From Bacteroidetes bacterium 46-16 (GTDB lineage: Bacteria; Bacteroidota; Bacteroidia; Chitinophagales; Chitinophagaceae): a DNA stretch of 64,000 bases. This document shows positions 18,681 to 28,744 of the stretch, piece after piece. Position 1 is the first letter of the stretch. Each line of letters starts with the position of its first letter. A program made the position numbers and the translations under genes. Location of the stretch: NCBI GenBank assembly GCA_001897835.1, contig MKUN01000041.1:53009-117008 (forward strand). Reading direction: 5' to 3'. The notes under the pieces are model-generated. The model saw only the letters and a program-made list of their open reading frames with translations. It was not told the DNA's origin and did not search any database.

Positions 18681-18716
18681 TAAAAAATCCACTCCGCATT
18701 TTATTACGGAGTGGAT
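18681..18716 (-). terminator. Terminator between ahpC and ahpD
   Basis: A 10-bp perfect stem (18687-18696 with 18707-18716) is followed, on the minus strand, by a six-T run. It should stop part of the transcription from the peroxiredoxin gene. Confidence 0.8.
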
Positions 18717-18737
18717 ACGATCTTTTGTGAATTATAT

Positions 18738-19295
18738 TTATCCCACTTCAGCCACCAGCGTAGCTTCGCCTTTGGTCCAGTTGCAGGGGCACAGCTCATC
18801 TGTTTGCAGGGCATCCAGCACACGCAGTACTTCGTCCACATTACGGCCCACACCCAGGTCATTAACAGACACCCAACGCACGATGCCTTCCGTGTCTATG
18901 ATATAAGTAGCACGGTATGCTACTTTCTCATCTTCAGAAAGTATCCCCAGTTCTTCGGCCAGGCTCTTTGAAGTATCTGCTATCATGGGGAATTTCAGGT
19001 CGCGCAGGTCGTCATGGTGCATGCGCCATGCATGGTGTACATACTCACTGTCGGTAGATGCACCCAGCAATACCGTATCACGGTCTTCGAAGTTTGAAAA
19101 GTTCTTATTGAACTCAGCTATCTCGGTAGGACAGATAAAAGTAAAATCCTTAGGCCACCAGAACAGCACTGCCCACTTACCCTTGATATCCTCGTTGCTG
19201 ATCGTTTTAAACTCTTTCCCCTTTTCAATGGCCACAACGGCTTTCTTACTAAATTCAGGAAATTTGCTTCCCACTGTTACGAAATTGCTCATCAT
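18738..19295 (-). CDS. ahpC: 2-Cys peroxiredoxin (AhpC/Prx1 type)
   Basis: 185 aa from the ATG at 19295 (or 19292). The longer reading frame to 19361 runs through the promoter and is not used. Peroxidatic Cys55 lies in FTFICPTEI, with resolving Cys169/Cys171 in DELCPCNW. The enzyme reduces hydrogen peroxide and organic hydroperoxides in the cytoplasm. Its promoter is a good Bacteroidota type, and ahpD follows. No OxyR-like palindrome was recognised. Confidence 0.93.
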   Translation of the reverse strand: MMSNFVTVGSKFPEFSKKAVVAIEKGKEFKTISNEDIKGKWAVLFWWPKDFTFICPTEIAEFNKNFSNFEDRDTVLLGASTDSEYVHHAWRMHHDDLRDLKFPMIADTSKSLAEELGILSEDEKVAYRATYIIDTEGIVRWVSVNDLGVGRNVDEVLRVLDALQTDELCPCNWTKGEATLVAEVG

Positions 19296-19330
19296 TTTTT
19301 CTGTTTTGTTTTTTTTCAATTTGGTCGCCG

Positions 19331-19361
19331 CAAAGGTCGCGTTTATTACACAAGCAAACAA
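19331..19361 (-). promoter_or_regulatory. Promoter of the peroxiredoxin gene
   Basis: On the minus strand: TTG (19361-19359), 20-nt spacer, GACCTTTG (19338-19331), one base off TAnnTTTG. The leader would be about 30 nt. Confidence 0.6.
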
Positions 19362-19450
19362 AGAATAGGCTATTGGGTTTGCCTATAAAAAAATAAACCT
19401 TATCAATTTCAGTGTATATCCCGGGAACATGAAATACTTATAGCCATGTA

Positions 19451-19485
19451 TAAAAATATATGTCCCGCCAATAGGCGGGACATAT
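19451..19485 (-). terminator. Terminator of the T9SS propeller gene
   Basis: A 12-bp perfect stem (19458-19469 with 19474-19485) followed on the minus strand by an AT-rich run with five T. Confidence 0.8.
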
Positions 19486-19512
19486 TATAGAGATCATTTT
19501 TTTACAGTATTA

Positions 19513-21582
19513 TCACCTGATGAGGGTCACATTCCCGGACCCTGTTACCTTGCGTCCGCTGTCACAGAATCCGTCAGCTTCCCATACATACACACCCTGT
19601 GCTGCTGCCTTACCGGCTATCGTACCATCCCATACTTTTGTCGGGTCGGTAGTTTCAAATACCAGTTTACCCCAACGATCGTAGATACGGAAATAATTCA
19701 GTTTAACAAGCTGCCTGTTCAACAGGCCAAAGCGATTGGTAGAAGGATTACCACTACCGGGTATGAACGCATTAGGCAGATTGATATCAAGACACCTGTT
19801 ACGTATTACAACGGTATCGATATCGCGGCACTTCAATGAATCATTCAATTCAGTAACCGTGAGGTAGTAGGTAAAATCTACAGGCGGGTTAGCCTCTGGG
19901 AACATGATATCGGTACTGCTCAGGTAAGATATCGGTGACCATGAGTAAATATAGTTTGACCCTATCGAAGTATTAGGTCCGCCAAGCAGTGTGGTAGCGC
20001 CATCAGCAAGATATCGGTCCGGGCCGGCATCTGCAGTCACTTTGCTTACCGTCACTGTTATATTGGTATCTACGATACAGCCATTAGGATAGTCGAGCTC
20101 TATATGATATTTAACCGTATAGTCGGGCCATACACGCACTATTTGCTGCGTGCTGTCGTCTATGTGGTAATTAGGCGACCATTTTATGGTATCGGCAGCC
20201 ACAGATACGTCAACAAGTGTTACCGTATCGCGCTGGCATATCAGCGTATCCGGTGTAATGGTCATTGCCGGGATAGGCAATACTCTTATTTGCTTACAAT
20301 CTATTTGCATTGTAGGCAGCCCTTCGTCTACTATATAATATACATTATACAAGCCGGCCGTATCGTATGAATAGGCAGGCGGTGTATGGAACGATGAAGA
20401 TTGTACGGTTGAACTGGTACATTGCTCAAAGGCGAACCTTGAGATAGTTGTATCCAGGTTAGTAGCAAAAGCCAAGAGATTATCGTGATAACGAAGCACA
20501 TGCGAAATTGCCGAAGGATTGTTCAGGTGTGCTGAATCAACGATCGGCACATTACCCATATTGAATGCCGTATAAGGGCCAAGGGCCGAAGGCATACGTA
20601 CACGCACCAGTTCGCTCGTAGCAAGATCGGTAACGAAGGCAAAGATGCCGCCGCATTCTTTGGTGATCGTAATGCTCGATGGTGAGAACAATGTATTGTT
20701 CATGGTACCCAAATTGGTAGCAACCGGCGTTGGGTTTACCAGGGTGGGACCAAGATCGATACGTGTAATAGTATTATTGAAGAAGTTGGTAACGAAGAAA
20801 TACCATTCCCCGTTATCCTTCACAGCAGCCAGGTCGCTGGGCTGTGCCATGGTATTACCTAAAGTACCCAGGTCGGTCATCTTAGGCGTTATGGAAATAT
20901 TCTTACCCCTGAAATCAAAGAACACCAGTGTGTTACTCAATTGGTTGGAGTTAACGGCATAACCATACCAGTTGCTATCGGCATCCTGTGCTATGAACAG
21001 ACCACGCGGAGAATTCAGTACACTGTTGAAATTACCGAAGTTGGCAATATTAGGCACATTGGCCAGTGAATTACGGAAATCGAGGCGGGCCAGTGTAGAA
21101 TTGGTCGCATCACTACCGCCTGCTACAAATACGTGCCAGTTATCGTTAAAAGTATCTTTAACTACATAAAGCGAGGTAGGGCTTGTGGGCAGCACATTGG
21201 TCAGGTCACCGAAGTTGGTCACTGAAGGTACATTGTACAGGCTGTTACCGAAGTTGAACCTCAAAAATTCATTAGTGCTGTTGTTCAGAACAAAAGCATA
21301 GTAGTTGTCTCCATCCTTTGCAATGTCGATATCGCTGGGCACAGTCATCTGGAACTGCATGCTGTCATAATGGTAGCCGATCGGGTAGTTCTGCAGGTAC
21401 CCCGAACAGAAGCCCCAATAATGAGAGCTTGCCGTTAATACTTTACTTCTCAGGTGTATAACCTGCTTGGCGCATACCGTGTCCGGCGCAACAAACAACC
21501 CTGAGGTATCTTCAGTCTGGGCCTTAAGAACATCCAACAGCGATACCATAAATAGCAACGCTAAGAGTAGGCATTTTCTCAT
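19513..21582 (-). CDS. T9SS type B surface protein with beta-propeller repeats
   Basis: 689 aa with a signal peptide (ending VLKAQ). Residues ~70-390 hold five to six repeats of ~58 residues with a NFG/LG-xxN-x-L-xxPxxL pattern, alternating with WYFFVTN-like strands, resembling a six-bladed propeller. Then come two Ig/PKD-like domains and a CHU_C tail (LPNAFIPGSGNPSTNRFG, IYDRWGKLVFETTD, VWDGTIAG). Expected to be exported by T9SS to the surface. Binding partner unknown. Confidence 0.88.
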   Translation of the reverse strand: MRKCLLLALLFMVSLLDVLKAQTEDTSGLFVAPDTVCAKQVIHLRSKVLTASSHYWGFCSGYLQNYPIGYHYDSMQFQMTVPSDIDIAKDGDNYYAFVLNNSTNEFLRFNFGNSLYNVPSVTNFGDLTNVLPTSPTSLYVVKDTFNDNWHVFVAGGSDATNSTLARLDFRNSLANVPNIANFGNFNSVLNSPRGLFIAQDADSNWYGYAVNSNQLSNTLVFFDFRGKNISITPKMTDLGTLGNTMAQPSDLAAVKDNGEWYFFVTNFFNNTITRIDLGPTLVNPTPVATNLGTMNNTLFSPSSITITKECGGIFAFVTDLATSELVRVRMPSALGPYTAFNMGNVPIVDSAHLNNPSAISHVLRYHDNLLAFATNLDTTISRFAFEQCTSSTVQSSSFHTPPAYSYDTAGLYNVYYIVDEGLPTMQIDCKQIRVLPIPAMTITPDTLICQRDTVTLVDVSVAADTIKWSPNYHIDDSTQQIVRVWPDYTVKYHIELDYPNGCIVDTNITVTVSKVTADAGPDRYLADGATTLLGGPNTSIGSNYIYSWSPISYLSSTDIMFPEANPPVDFTYYLTVTELNDSLKCRDIDTVVIRNRCLDINLPNAFIPGSGNPSTNRFGLLNRQLVKLNYFRIYDRWGKLVFETTDPTKVWDGTIAGKAAAQGVYVWEADGFCDSGRKVTGSGNVTLIR

Positions 21583-21683
21583 AATTCTGAACAGAGTTTC
21601 ACTTTATTTGGGCTAATATAATATTTTGGCTACAACTTTTATAGTAAAAGGGTATATTTATTTCTTTAAAATCAAATCAAATA

Positions 21684-23852
21684 ATGTTAATTAAACTCGA
21701 AATTAGGCCTAATTTCCTGAAAAAAGCCATTCTTTCCGCCATTTCCTTACTCATTTTTAGCAGCCCTCGGGCAAAAGAGGGCTTATGGCTGCCACCTAAC
21801 TTAATAGACAGGCAAAATGACCTTGAAGTTAGTGGTTTACGGCTACCCATAGAAAAATTATATAATCCGGATGGCACTGGCCTCAATAATGCCATAGTGC
21901 TCTTTGGCAGTGGCTGCACGGCAGAGGTGATATCCTCAAAAGGCCTGCTGCTTACCAATCACCATTGCGGCTATGGTACCGTTCAGGGCCTCAGCAGCGT
22001 AAAGAATGACTATTTTGCCAATGGCTTCTTTGCCAAAAACAATGCCCAGGAAATACCCTGCCCGGGGCTCACGGTCACCTTTATCCGTAAAATTGAGAAT
22101 GTAACAGATAAAGTGCTTTACTACCTGCCCGATACCATGAAGAATAAGATACGCGACAGCATAATAGCCTTGAGAGTTGCTGCCGTAGAAAAGGACTATG
22201 AAAAAAGCACCGGGCTGGATGCGACCATAAAGCCCTATTATAACGGCAACCAGTATTGGGTGATCGTAACCGAAACCTATAAAGATATACGCCTGGTGGG
22301 CTTCCCGCCCAACGGGATAGGCAAATTTGGCGGCGATACCGACAACTGGATGTGGCCCCGCCACACCGGCGACTTCAGTATGTTCCGCATATATGCAGGC
22401 AAAGACAATAAACCTGCTGCCTATTCAAAAGACAACAGGCCATACCGCGCCAAAGCATACTTTGCCATCAACACCTCGGGCTATAAAGAAGGTGATTTCA
22501 CTATGGTATATGGTTTTCCGGGTTACACGCAGGAATACATTTCTTCCTACCAGTTGAAACAGGTATATGACATTACCGACCCCATACGCATACAGGCACG
22601 CAGCATAAAACTCGACATCTGGAAGAACAACATGGATAATTCACGGGACCTCTTCATCAAATACGCCTCCAAATTTGCCCACATAGCAAATGGCTGGAAA
22701 AAGTGGCAGGGCGAAATGTGGGGCCTTACCACCAACAATGTAATAGATAAGAAAAGGGCCTACGAGAACAAATTCCAGCAGTGGGCCAACGACCAGCCCG
22801 CAAAGCCCTATGCCGGCATTTTACCTGCAATGGACCTGGCCACTCAGGCTGTCAATGATGCCATGCGAAATGACGAGTATATCAAAGAAACTGTTTTAGG
22901 CATTGAACTGGTACAGCAGGGTGCCACCCTGGATAAAATGCTGCAATGCTTCAGGAGTAAAATGCCGGTTGCGCAGCTACAGGACACACTCAAAAAGCTG
23001 TGCAATAAAGGCTTTTATAAGAATTACGATCTGGCTACCGACAAACAGGTGTTCAGGGCCTTAATGCCATTATACTTCAGCAACAGCACAGGTATGCCGG
23101 CTTACTACAGCAGGACCTACAGGGGATATAACAAGAACTTTGCGCACTGGGCCAATGATGTTTACCGCCGCTCGGCCGCAACGGGTATAGATAAAATGGA
23201 GGCCCTTGCCGAAGGGGCACAGGCCGGTGACAGCACAAAAATACTGGCCGATCCTGCCTGGAAATTGTACACTGCGGTCACCGAATACCGCACTAAAAAG
23301 ATAGTACCGCTGATGCAGCGCTACTATAACAAGATGAATACCCTGAACAGGCTATACATGAAAGGCCAGATGGAAGAAAGCCCCCGCCACGATTTCTACC
23401 CCGATGCCAACCTGACGTTGCGCCTTACTTACGGGCATGTAAAAGGCATAGACCCCGATGGCCCTGCTGGTTATTCGTACCAAACCACACTGGACGGTGC
23501 CATAGCCAAAGACAACCCGGACATAGAAGAATTCAAAGTACCGGAGAAACTTAAAGAACTGTACAAGAAGAAAGACTACGGTCGCTGGGGCGTGAACGGG
23601 ACAGTACCCCTCGCTTTTATTGCCGACAATCACACCTCGGGAGGCAATTCGGGCAGCCCTGTGCTCAATGCAAAAGGGCAGCTTATCGGTACCAATTTCG
23701 ACCGGGTATGGGAAGGCACAATGAGCGATTATTATTTCGATCCCTCGGTATGCCGCAATATCAGCATCGATATACGCTATACGCTGTTCATCCTGCAAAA
23801 GTTTGGCGGGGCCGGCTGGTTGCTCAATGAAATGAAACTGGTAAAGAACTAA
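21684..23852 (+). CDS. S46 family dipeptidyl peptidase, DPP11-like
   Basis: 722 aa, full length. A secreted serine peptidase that removes dipeptides from peptide N-termini in the periplasm. The catalytic His94 is in TNHHCGYG, the Asp in GGDTDNWMWPRHTGDFSMF, and the Ser656 in GGNSGSPVLN. Arg674 (TNFDRVWEG) occupies the S1-pocket position where DPP11 has Arg and DPP7 has Gly, which predicts a preference for Asp/Glu at P1. The N-terminal 30 residues include a signal-like hydrophobic stretch (AILSAISLLIF). It is followed by a terminator. Confidence 0.93.
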   Translation: MLIKLEIRPNFLKKAILSAISLLIFSSPRAKEGLWLPPNLIDRQNDLEVSGLRLPIEKLYNPDGTGLNNAIVLFGSGCTAEVISSKGLLLTNHHCGYGTVQGLSSVKNDYFANGFFAKNNAQEIPCPGLTVTFIRKIENVTDKVLYYLPDTMKNKIRDSIIALRVAAVEKDYEKSTGLDATIKPYYNGNQYWVIVTETYKDIRLVGFPPNGIGKFGGDTDNWMWPRHTGDFSMFRIYAGKDNKPAAYSKDNRPYRAKAYFAINTSGYKEGDFTMVYGFPGYTQEYISSYQLKQVYDITDPIRIQARSIKLDIWKNNMDNSRDLFIKYASKFAHIANGWKKWQGEMWGLTTNNVIDKKRAYENKFQQWANDQPAKPYAGILPAMDLATQAVNDAMRNDEYIKETVLGIELVQQGATLDKMLQCFRSKMPVAQLQDTLKKLCNKGFYKNYDLATDKQVFRALMPLYFSNSTGMPAYYSRTYRGYNKNFAHWANDVYRRSAATGIDKMEALAEGAQAGDSTKILADPAWKLYTAVTEYRTKKIVPLMQRYYNKMNTLNRLYMKGQMEESPRHDFYPDANLTLRLTYGHVKGIDPDGPAGYSYQTTLDGAIAKDNPDIEEFKVPEKLKELYKKKDYGRWGVNGTVPLAFIADNHTSGGNSGSPVLNAKGQLIGTNFDRVWEGTMSDYYFDPSVCRNISIDIRYTLFILQKFGGAGWLLNEMKLVKN

Positions 23853-23877
23853 AGTATATATCCTTTATGTTTTTTTG

Positions 23878-23904
23878 AAAAACGCGCGCCGAGCGCGTTT
23901 TTTC
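23878..23904 (+). terminator. Terminator of the S46 peptidase gene
   Basis: A GC stem of 7 bp (23881-23887 with 23893-23899), extended by A-T pairs and followed by a T run. It also shows that the next gene's start must lie beyond it. Confidence 0.8.
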
Positions 23905-23919
23905 ATTACTTTTAATTCT

Positions 23920-24405
23920 ATGAATATGAGGTATTTCGCACTAATAATAGCATCAGTATTTATTTTAAGCAGTGCAACTGCGCAGGAAAAGCAAAAAACA
24001 GCAAAATCAGGCAAATCTTACGCAACCCTGGTATCGGCAACAATGCAGCGTACAATACCCGGCATGAAGGGCGCACAGCCAAGTGTCCGGTATGACTTTA
24101 TATTGAAGTGGAAAAGCAAACAGGTACCGGAAACATTCTTCTGGCGTGGCGATAATGTCTGGATGAACTGCCTGGTAAAAGCATACAAGCCGGGCAAAAA
24201 AGAGCCTGGCGAAGAGATAGGACTTGACAAAGTAAAACGCAATACCTGCTTACAATTGACAGGGATACCGGGAGGTAAATTCCCGATACCAGAAGAGATA
24301 CAGAACACCAAAGGCCAGGCCATATTTTTCAAGACCGCAACAAGCGGCTGGCGCTATCTTCCCGTTACCAGCATTACCAAAAAGAAAGATATTATAGCAC
24401 CGTAA
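23920..24405 (+). CDS. Secreted hypothetical protein
   Basis: 161 aa from the ATG at 23920 (MNMRYF, or the second Met at 23926). A longer frame from 23875 would run through the terminator hairpin. The signal peptide ends SSATAQ. The mature part is a basic, beta-rich domain (SYATLVSATMQRTIPGMKG, VRYDFILKWKS, PETFFWRGD) without recognised family. It lies 5 bp before the BNR-repeat gene, so the two probably form an operon. Confidence 0.75.
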   Translation: MNMRYFALIIASVFILSSATAQEKQKTAKSGKSYATLVSATMQRTIPGMKGAQPSVRYDFILKWKSKQVPETFFWRGDNVWMNCLVKAYKPGKKEPGEEIGLDKVKRNTCLQLTGIPGGKFPIPEEIQNTKGQAIFFKTATSGWRYLPVTSITKKKDIIAP

Positions 24406-24410
24406 TTCTT

Positions 24411-27005
24411 ATGAAAAGAATATCAATACTGCTTTGCTCCTTATTGCTGGCTCACAGCATTGCAGCACAGCCATGGATGCCTGTCAATAAAGGCCCTCAA
24501 AAACTCGATGATATCATTGCAGCCCACAAAGCACAAATAGCATTGGAACAGGGTGATGCGGAAGAGGAAAATGACAAAGATGGTAAAGCCGTTAAAGAAG
24601 CAAAAGACCATCTCTTTCAAAAATGGGCATGGTATCAAAGGCAGCACCTCGACAGGGATGGCTATATAGTACCTACGGCCCGGACATGGCAGGAATGTCA
24701 GAAATACATGGAAGCGCGTAAAGGCACTGCTGCAAAAGCAACCGCCAACCAGTCGCAGTGGGAATTTACCGGGCCCGAAACATCCAATGGCGGTGGCTAT
24801 TATGGCATAGGCCGCATCAATGTTGTTGCCTTTCACCCGAGCGACCCTAATACCTACTGGATAGGAAGTGCCGGCGGTGGCGCATGGAAAACTACCGACG
24901 ACGGGCAATCATGGACCCCGATGTATCACGACCTCATGGCCCTTGGTGTTGCAGATATAGATTACAATCCCCTTAACCCCAATACCATTTATCTCTGTAC
25001 CGGCGATCGCGATGCGGGCGACACCTACAGTATCGGTGTGATGAAATCGACCGATGGTGGGGCATCCTGGCAAAGTACAGGCTTGTCCTTTAACCTCTAT
25101 GATTATTTCCTCGCCAATACCCTCATCATCAATCCCGCTGATACCAATACTTTGCTGCTCGCCTCCGACTATGGTATATATCGCTCAACCGATGCAGGCG
25201 GCAACTGGACCAATGTCAAAAACGGTGATTTTAAAGAGATCGTTTACTGTCCCTCCAACCCCAGCGTGGCATATGCCGCAGGATCACAGGTATTCCGTAC
25301 GGCCGATGGCGGGCAGACATGGCAGCAGGTGACCAACGTATCGGGAGTGAACAGGGTGAGCATAGCTGTGACCGCAGTGGATCCTTCGATAGTGAAAGCC
25401 ATATTTTCAAGGGACGATAACAGTGGACTGAGAGGCATCTACAGTTCAAGCGATACCGGTCACAATTTCACCGAAGTATTCCATGTTTCCAACTGTTCCG
25501 ACAACCTGCTCAGCGGTGCCAAGATACCCGATGCAAGCACCTGTGGCGGCCAAGGATGGTATGATCTCTGTATCGCTATCGACCCCGCTGATGCGAACAA
25601 AGTAGTGATCGGCGGCATCAATACATGGTATTCTGCTGATGGCGGGGCGCACTGGCAATTATCCACGGAGTGGTATGATGATTTCACCCCACCCTTCGTA
25701 AGAACCGTCCATGCTGACAAACATTATTTGAAATATCATCCGCTGGTACCCGGCAAATTATTCGAGTGCTGCGACGGCGGCATTTATTCTACCAGCAATC
25801 CCATAAGCCTGTTCTGGAACGACCTCACCAATGGCCTTGGCATCACAGAGTTTTACCGCAATGCCGTAGCCGATAACAGCGCTTACGTGCTTGGCGGCTC
25901 GCAGGACAATGGCACCAAGAGGGTGCGTCCCGATGGCACTACCCAGGAACTCACAGGTGGCGATGGGATGAACTGCGAGATCGACTATACCGACTCCCTT
26001 ACATTTTATACATCATACCAGTTGGGCAGCGTTGTGCGCACCAACGATGGCGGGCAGGTATTTTTGAGCATTTCCGACAATATACCCGGCCAGCCCGGGG
26101 GCAGTTGGATCACCCCTTTTTGTATCAGTCCGCAGGATCATAATGTGATCATAGCTGGTTATGATATGGTCTATTACTCCAATGATATGGGCGGGAGCTG
26201 GCTGACCATCTCGAACGAATTCCAACCTGGCCACACTATTGACAGGCTCGCACTGGCCAATACCGATGCTAACTATATTTACGCACTGGTGAACAACAAA
26301 CTGTACTATACCAATAACCTCGCCACTTCATGGGATTCGATACCCGTACCCTACCCGGGCTGGATATCCGATATACTTGTGGATCCGCTCGATGCTGCAC
26401 ACTTATGGGTAACCTTCAGCGGTTATGATACGGTAAAGGTGGCCGACTACTGGCCTTCGCATGGTGGCTGGGCCAATCATAGCGAACTGCTGCCTAACGT
26501 ACCTGCATCATGTATCATCATCGACACCTCGAGCCAGACAAAATATATCGGTACCGACCTCGGCGTCTTCTACCGTGATGTGAACATGAACCAATGGGGG
26601 CCTTATAATACCAATCTTCCCTTTGTACACGTTTCCGACCTGGGTATTAATTACAGCACATATGAGATATGGGCCGCCACTTATGGCAGGGGCATGTGGC
26701 ATTCGCCGAAGAATGAGCACCCTACCGGCATCTCCATAGTGCCTTTACAGGCCGATGTGCTGACAGTGAGCCCCAACCCCAATAAAGGCAGCTTCACAGT
26801 AAGTACGGGTAAGAGCACATTCAGGAACAAAAAAGCTGCTGCAAGGCTGCTTGACGCTAACGGCAGGACCGTGTGGCACGACGATGTGCAGTTTGATGCA
26901 AATGGACACATCAATGTGCAGGTGGGCAACCTTGCTAAAGGCAGGTATATATTTGAAGTATCGGGTAAAGACGTGCTGGCAAGGGCTAATGTAGTGATAT
27001 ACTAA
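24411..27005 (+). CDS. T9SS type A protein with sortilin/BNR-like propeller
   Basis: 864 aa with a signal peptide (ending HSIAAQ). Many Asp-box motifs (S-x-D-x-G-x-x-W: STDGGASWQS, STDAGGNWTNV, TADGGQTWQQV, SADGGAHWQL) mark a VPS10/sialidase-like beta-propeller of ten or more blades over ~100-760. The C-terminus is a type A sorting tail (TVSPNPNKGSFTVSTG ... GNLAKGRYIFEVSG). Such proteins include glycan- or protein-binding surface factors; catalytic activity is not evident. Confidence 0.9.
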   Translation: MKRISILLCSLLLAHSIAAQPWMPVNKGPQKLDDIIAAHKAQIALEQGDAEEENDKDGKAVKEAKDHLFQKWAWYQRQHLDRDGYIVPTARTWQECQKYMEARKGTAAKATANQSQWEFTGPETSNGGGYYGIGRINVVAFHPSDPNTYWIGSAGGGAWKTTDDGQSWTPMYHDLMALGVADIDYNPLNPNTIYLCTGDRDAGDTYSIGVMKSTDGGASWQSTGLSFNLYDYFLANTLIINPADTNTLLLASDYGIYRSTDAGGNWTNVKNGDFKEIVYCPSNPSVAYAAGSQVFRTADGGQTWQQVTNVSGVNRVSIAVTAVDPSIVKAIFSRDDNSGLRGIYSSSDTGHNFTEVFHVSNCSDNLLSGAKIPDASTCGGQGWYDLCIAIDPADANKVVIGGINTWYSADGGAHWQLSTEWYDDFTPPFVRTVHADKHYLKYHPLVPGKLFECCDGGIYSTSNPISLFWNDLTNGLGITEFYRNAVADNSAYVLGGSQDNGTKRVRPDGTTQELTGGDGMNCEIDYTDSLTFYTSYQLGSVVRTNDGGQVFLSISDNIPGQPGGSWITPFCISPQDHNVIIAGYDMVYYSNDMGGSWLTISNEFQPGHTIDRLALANTDANYIYALVNNKLYYTNNLATSWDSIPVPYPGWISDILVDPLDAAHLWVTFSGYDTVKVADYWPSHGGWANHSELLPNVPASCIIIDTSSQTKYIGTDLGVFYRDVNMNQWGPYNTNLPFVHVSDLGINYSTYEIWAATYGRGMWHSPKNEHPTGISIVPLQADVLTVSPNPNKGSFTVSTGKSTFRNKKAAARLLDANGRTVWHDDVQFDANGHINVQVGNLAKGRYIFEVSGKDVLARANVVIY

Positions 27006-27006
27006 T

Positions 27007-28668
27007 TTAGGCCTCCACAAGTTCCTTTGCATTCTGTAGCGCAGCATCACTGGGCTGCTCACCGCCTATCATGCGGGCTATGGCCAGCACGCGTTCATCT
27101 TGTTTTAGCACACGTACTTTTGTAGTGATGCGCGCTTTGCTGTCCTCGTCTTTATATACATAAAAGTGCCGGGAGCCTTTTGCCGCTACTTGCGGCTGGT
27201 GGGTGATGCAGATCACCTGGTGGTATTCTGAAAGATCGCGCAACAATATAGCCACCTGCCGGGCGGCCTCGCCCGATATGCCGGTATCCACCTCGTCGAA
27301 AATAAGGGTAGGCATATGCATGGCCTTTGCGGTCAATGATTTGATGCAAAGCATGATACGGCTCATCTCACCGCCCGATGCCGCTTTATATACTGGCTGG
27401 AACACGCCACTCTTATTCGCATCCAGCAGGAACGATACTTCATCCAGGCCTTTAGCATTAGGTTCAGCCACATCTTTTAATGCAATATCAAATCTTGCAT
27501 TGGGCATACCCACAAGGGCCAGTAGTTCGGTCACCCTGGCAGCTATCTCGGGCGCAGTTTTCCTTCTTGCTTTAGCGATATGCTTCGCTATCGATAATAC
27601 TTCAGCATATACTGAGGCTTGTTCCTGCTCCAGTTTATTGATATGGTCATTCAGGTCCCGGCTGGCCTTCAGTTCTTCTTCCAGTTGCTGTTGCAGTACA
27701 AGCAGTTCATCGGTGTTTTGCAGCGCATGTTTTTTCAGGAGTTTATAACCGGCATCCATACGTTCCTGCAACTGCTGCATCAGTCCTGCATCAAGGTTTA
27801 TTTTCCCTTCCAGTATTTCCAGTTCGCCCGCTATATCCTTCAACTCGGCATAGGCCGATAAAATGCGTTCCTGCAGGGGCTCCGCATCCTGCATCACATC
27901 AGTGATGCCCTGCAGCTGCTGCGCAATACGTTTCAGTTCATTAGCCAGTGGTTGCTCGCCTTCATCCAGCACTTGCCTGCTCATTTGCAGTACGCTCATG
28001 ATGCGCTCTGCATGAGTCATCTGTTTCAGTTGCTGTTCTGCTTCCTCAATTTCACCCGTTTTAAAATTCAGTTGCAACAATTCATCCAGCAGGTATTGCT
28101 TATAGTCTGCCTCTTTCTGCCATTGGGTTTGTTGCGCTTTATATTCGATTATCTGCTGGCTTATCTTTTTATACGCTGTGTACCCTGCTGTATATTCCTT
28201 CAGCATATCAGCATTGCCTGCCACCGCATCCAGCACATTCATCTGGAAATGATCGTCCTCCAGGGCCAGGTGGCCGAACTGCTGGTGCAGGTCTATCAGT
28301 AAAGAGCTCAGCCTGTTCAGCACACTGAGCGTAACAGGTGTATCATTCACAAAAGCCCTTGATTTACCGCTGGTACTGATCTCCCTGCGGATGATACATT
28401 GCGCCTCTTCATCCAGTTCTTCTTCTTTAAGCGCCCTGTTGAAAGCTTCATTATGTTTTACGTCAAAATAGCCCTCAACCACACACTTTTCCTCTTTATT
28501 GATCAGCACTGAGCTATCGGCACGTTCGCCAAGAATGAGGGACAAAGCGCCGAGTATAATGCTCTTGCCCGCACCGGTTTCCCCGGTAACAGTATTCAAA
28601 TGACCATCAGGCTCTATTACGAGATGGTCTATTATCGCATAGTTCTTTATGGACAGTTTCTGCAACAT
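27007..28668 (-). CDS. recN: DNA repair protein RecN
   Basis: 553 aa from the ATG at 28668; a TTG 9 nt upstream is in frame but poor. RecN is an SMC-like ATPase that tethers DNA ends in double-strand-break repair. Walker A is GETGAGKSIILGALSLILGERAD (the GETGAGKS core), two long coiled-coil stretches fill ~150-370, and the signature ASGGEMSRIMLCIKSL and Walker B LIFDEVDTGISG follow, then ITHQPQVAAKG. It converges on the BNR gene with 1 bp between stops. Confidence 0.95.
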   Translation of the reverse strand: MLQKLSIKNYAIIDHLVIEPDGHLNTVTGETGAGKSIILGALSLILGERADSSVLINKEEKCVVEGYFDVKHNEAFNRALKEEELDEEAQCIIRREISTSGKSRAFVNDTPVTLSVLNRLSSLLIDLHQQFGHLALEDDHFQMNVLDAVAGNADMLKEYTAGYTAYKKISQQIIEYKAQQTQWQKEADYKQYLLDELLQLNFKTGEIEEAEQQLKQMTHAERIMSVLQMSRQVLDEGEQPLANELKRIAQQLQGITDVMQDAEPLQERILSAYAELKDIAGELEILEGKINLDAGLMQQLQERMDAGYKLLKKHALQNTDELLVLQQQLEEELKASRDLNDHINKLEQEQASVYAEVLSIAKHIAKARRKTAPEIAARVTELLALVGMPNARFDIALKDVAEPNAKGLDEVSFLLDANKSGVFQPVYKAASGGEMSRIMLCIKSLTAKAMHMPTLIFDEVDTGISGEAARQVAILLRDLSEYHQVICITHQPQVAAKGSRHFYVYKDEDSKARITTKVRVLKQDERVLAIARMIGGEQPSDAALQNAKELVEA

Positions 28669-28731
28669 GCACGACAAAAATAGCTAACAGATAACAACTT
28701 AGCACAAACCACGGGATTATGTGGATTAAAT

Positions 28732-28739
28732 TACCTTTG
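28732..28739 (+). promoter_or_regulatory. Probable -7 box directly before the rlmI-like start
   Basis: TACCTTTG ends 5 nt before the ATG at 28745, predicting a leaderless mRNA. Confidence 0.5.
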
Positions 28740-28744
28740 CGCCC

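Noticed and set aside
19365-19384. Short inverted repeat ATAGGC...GCCTAT upstream of the peroxiredoxin promoter
   Set aside because: Only 6-bp arms with an 8-nt centre, not placed over the promoter boxes; chance is likely.
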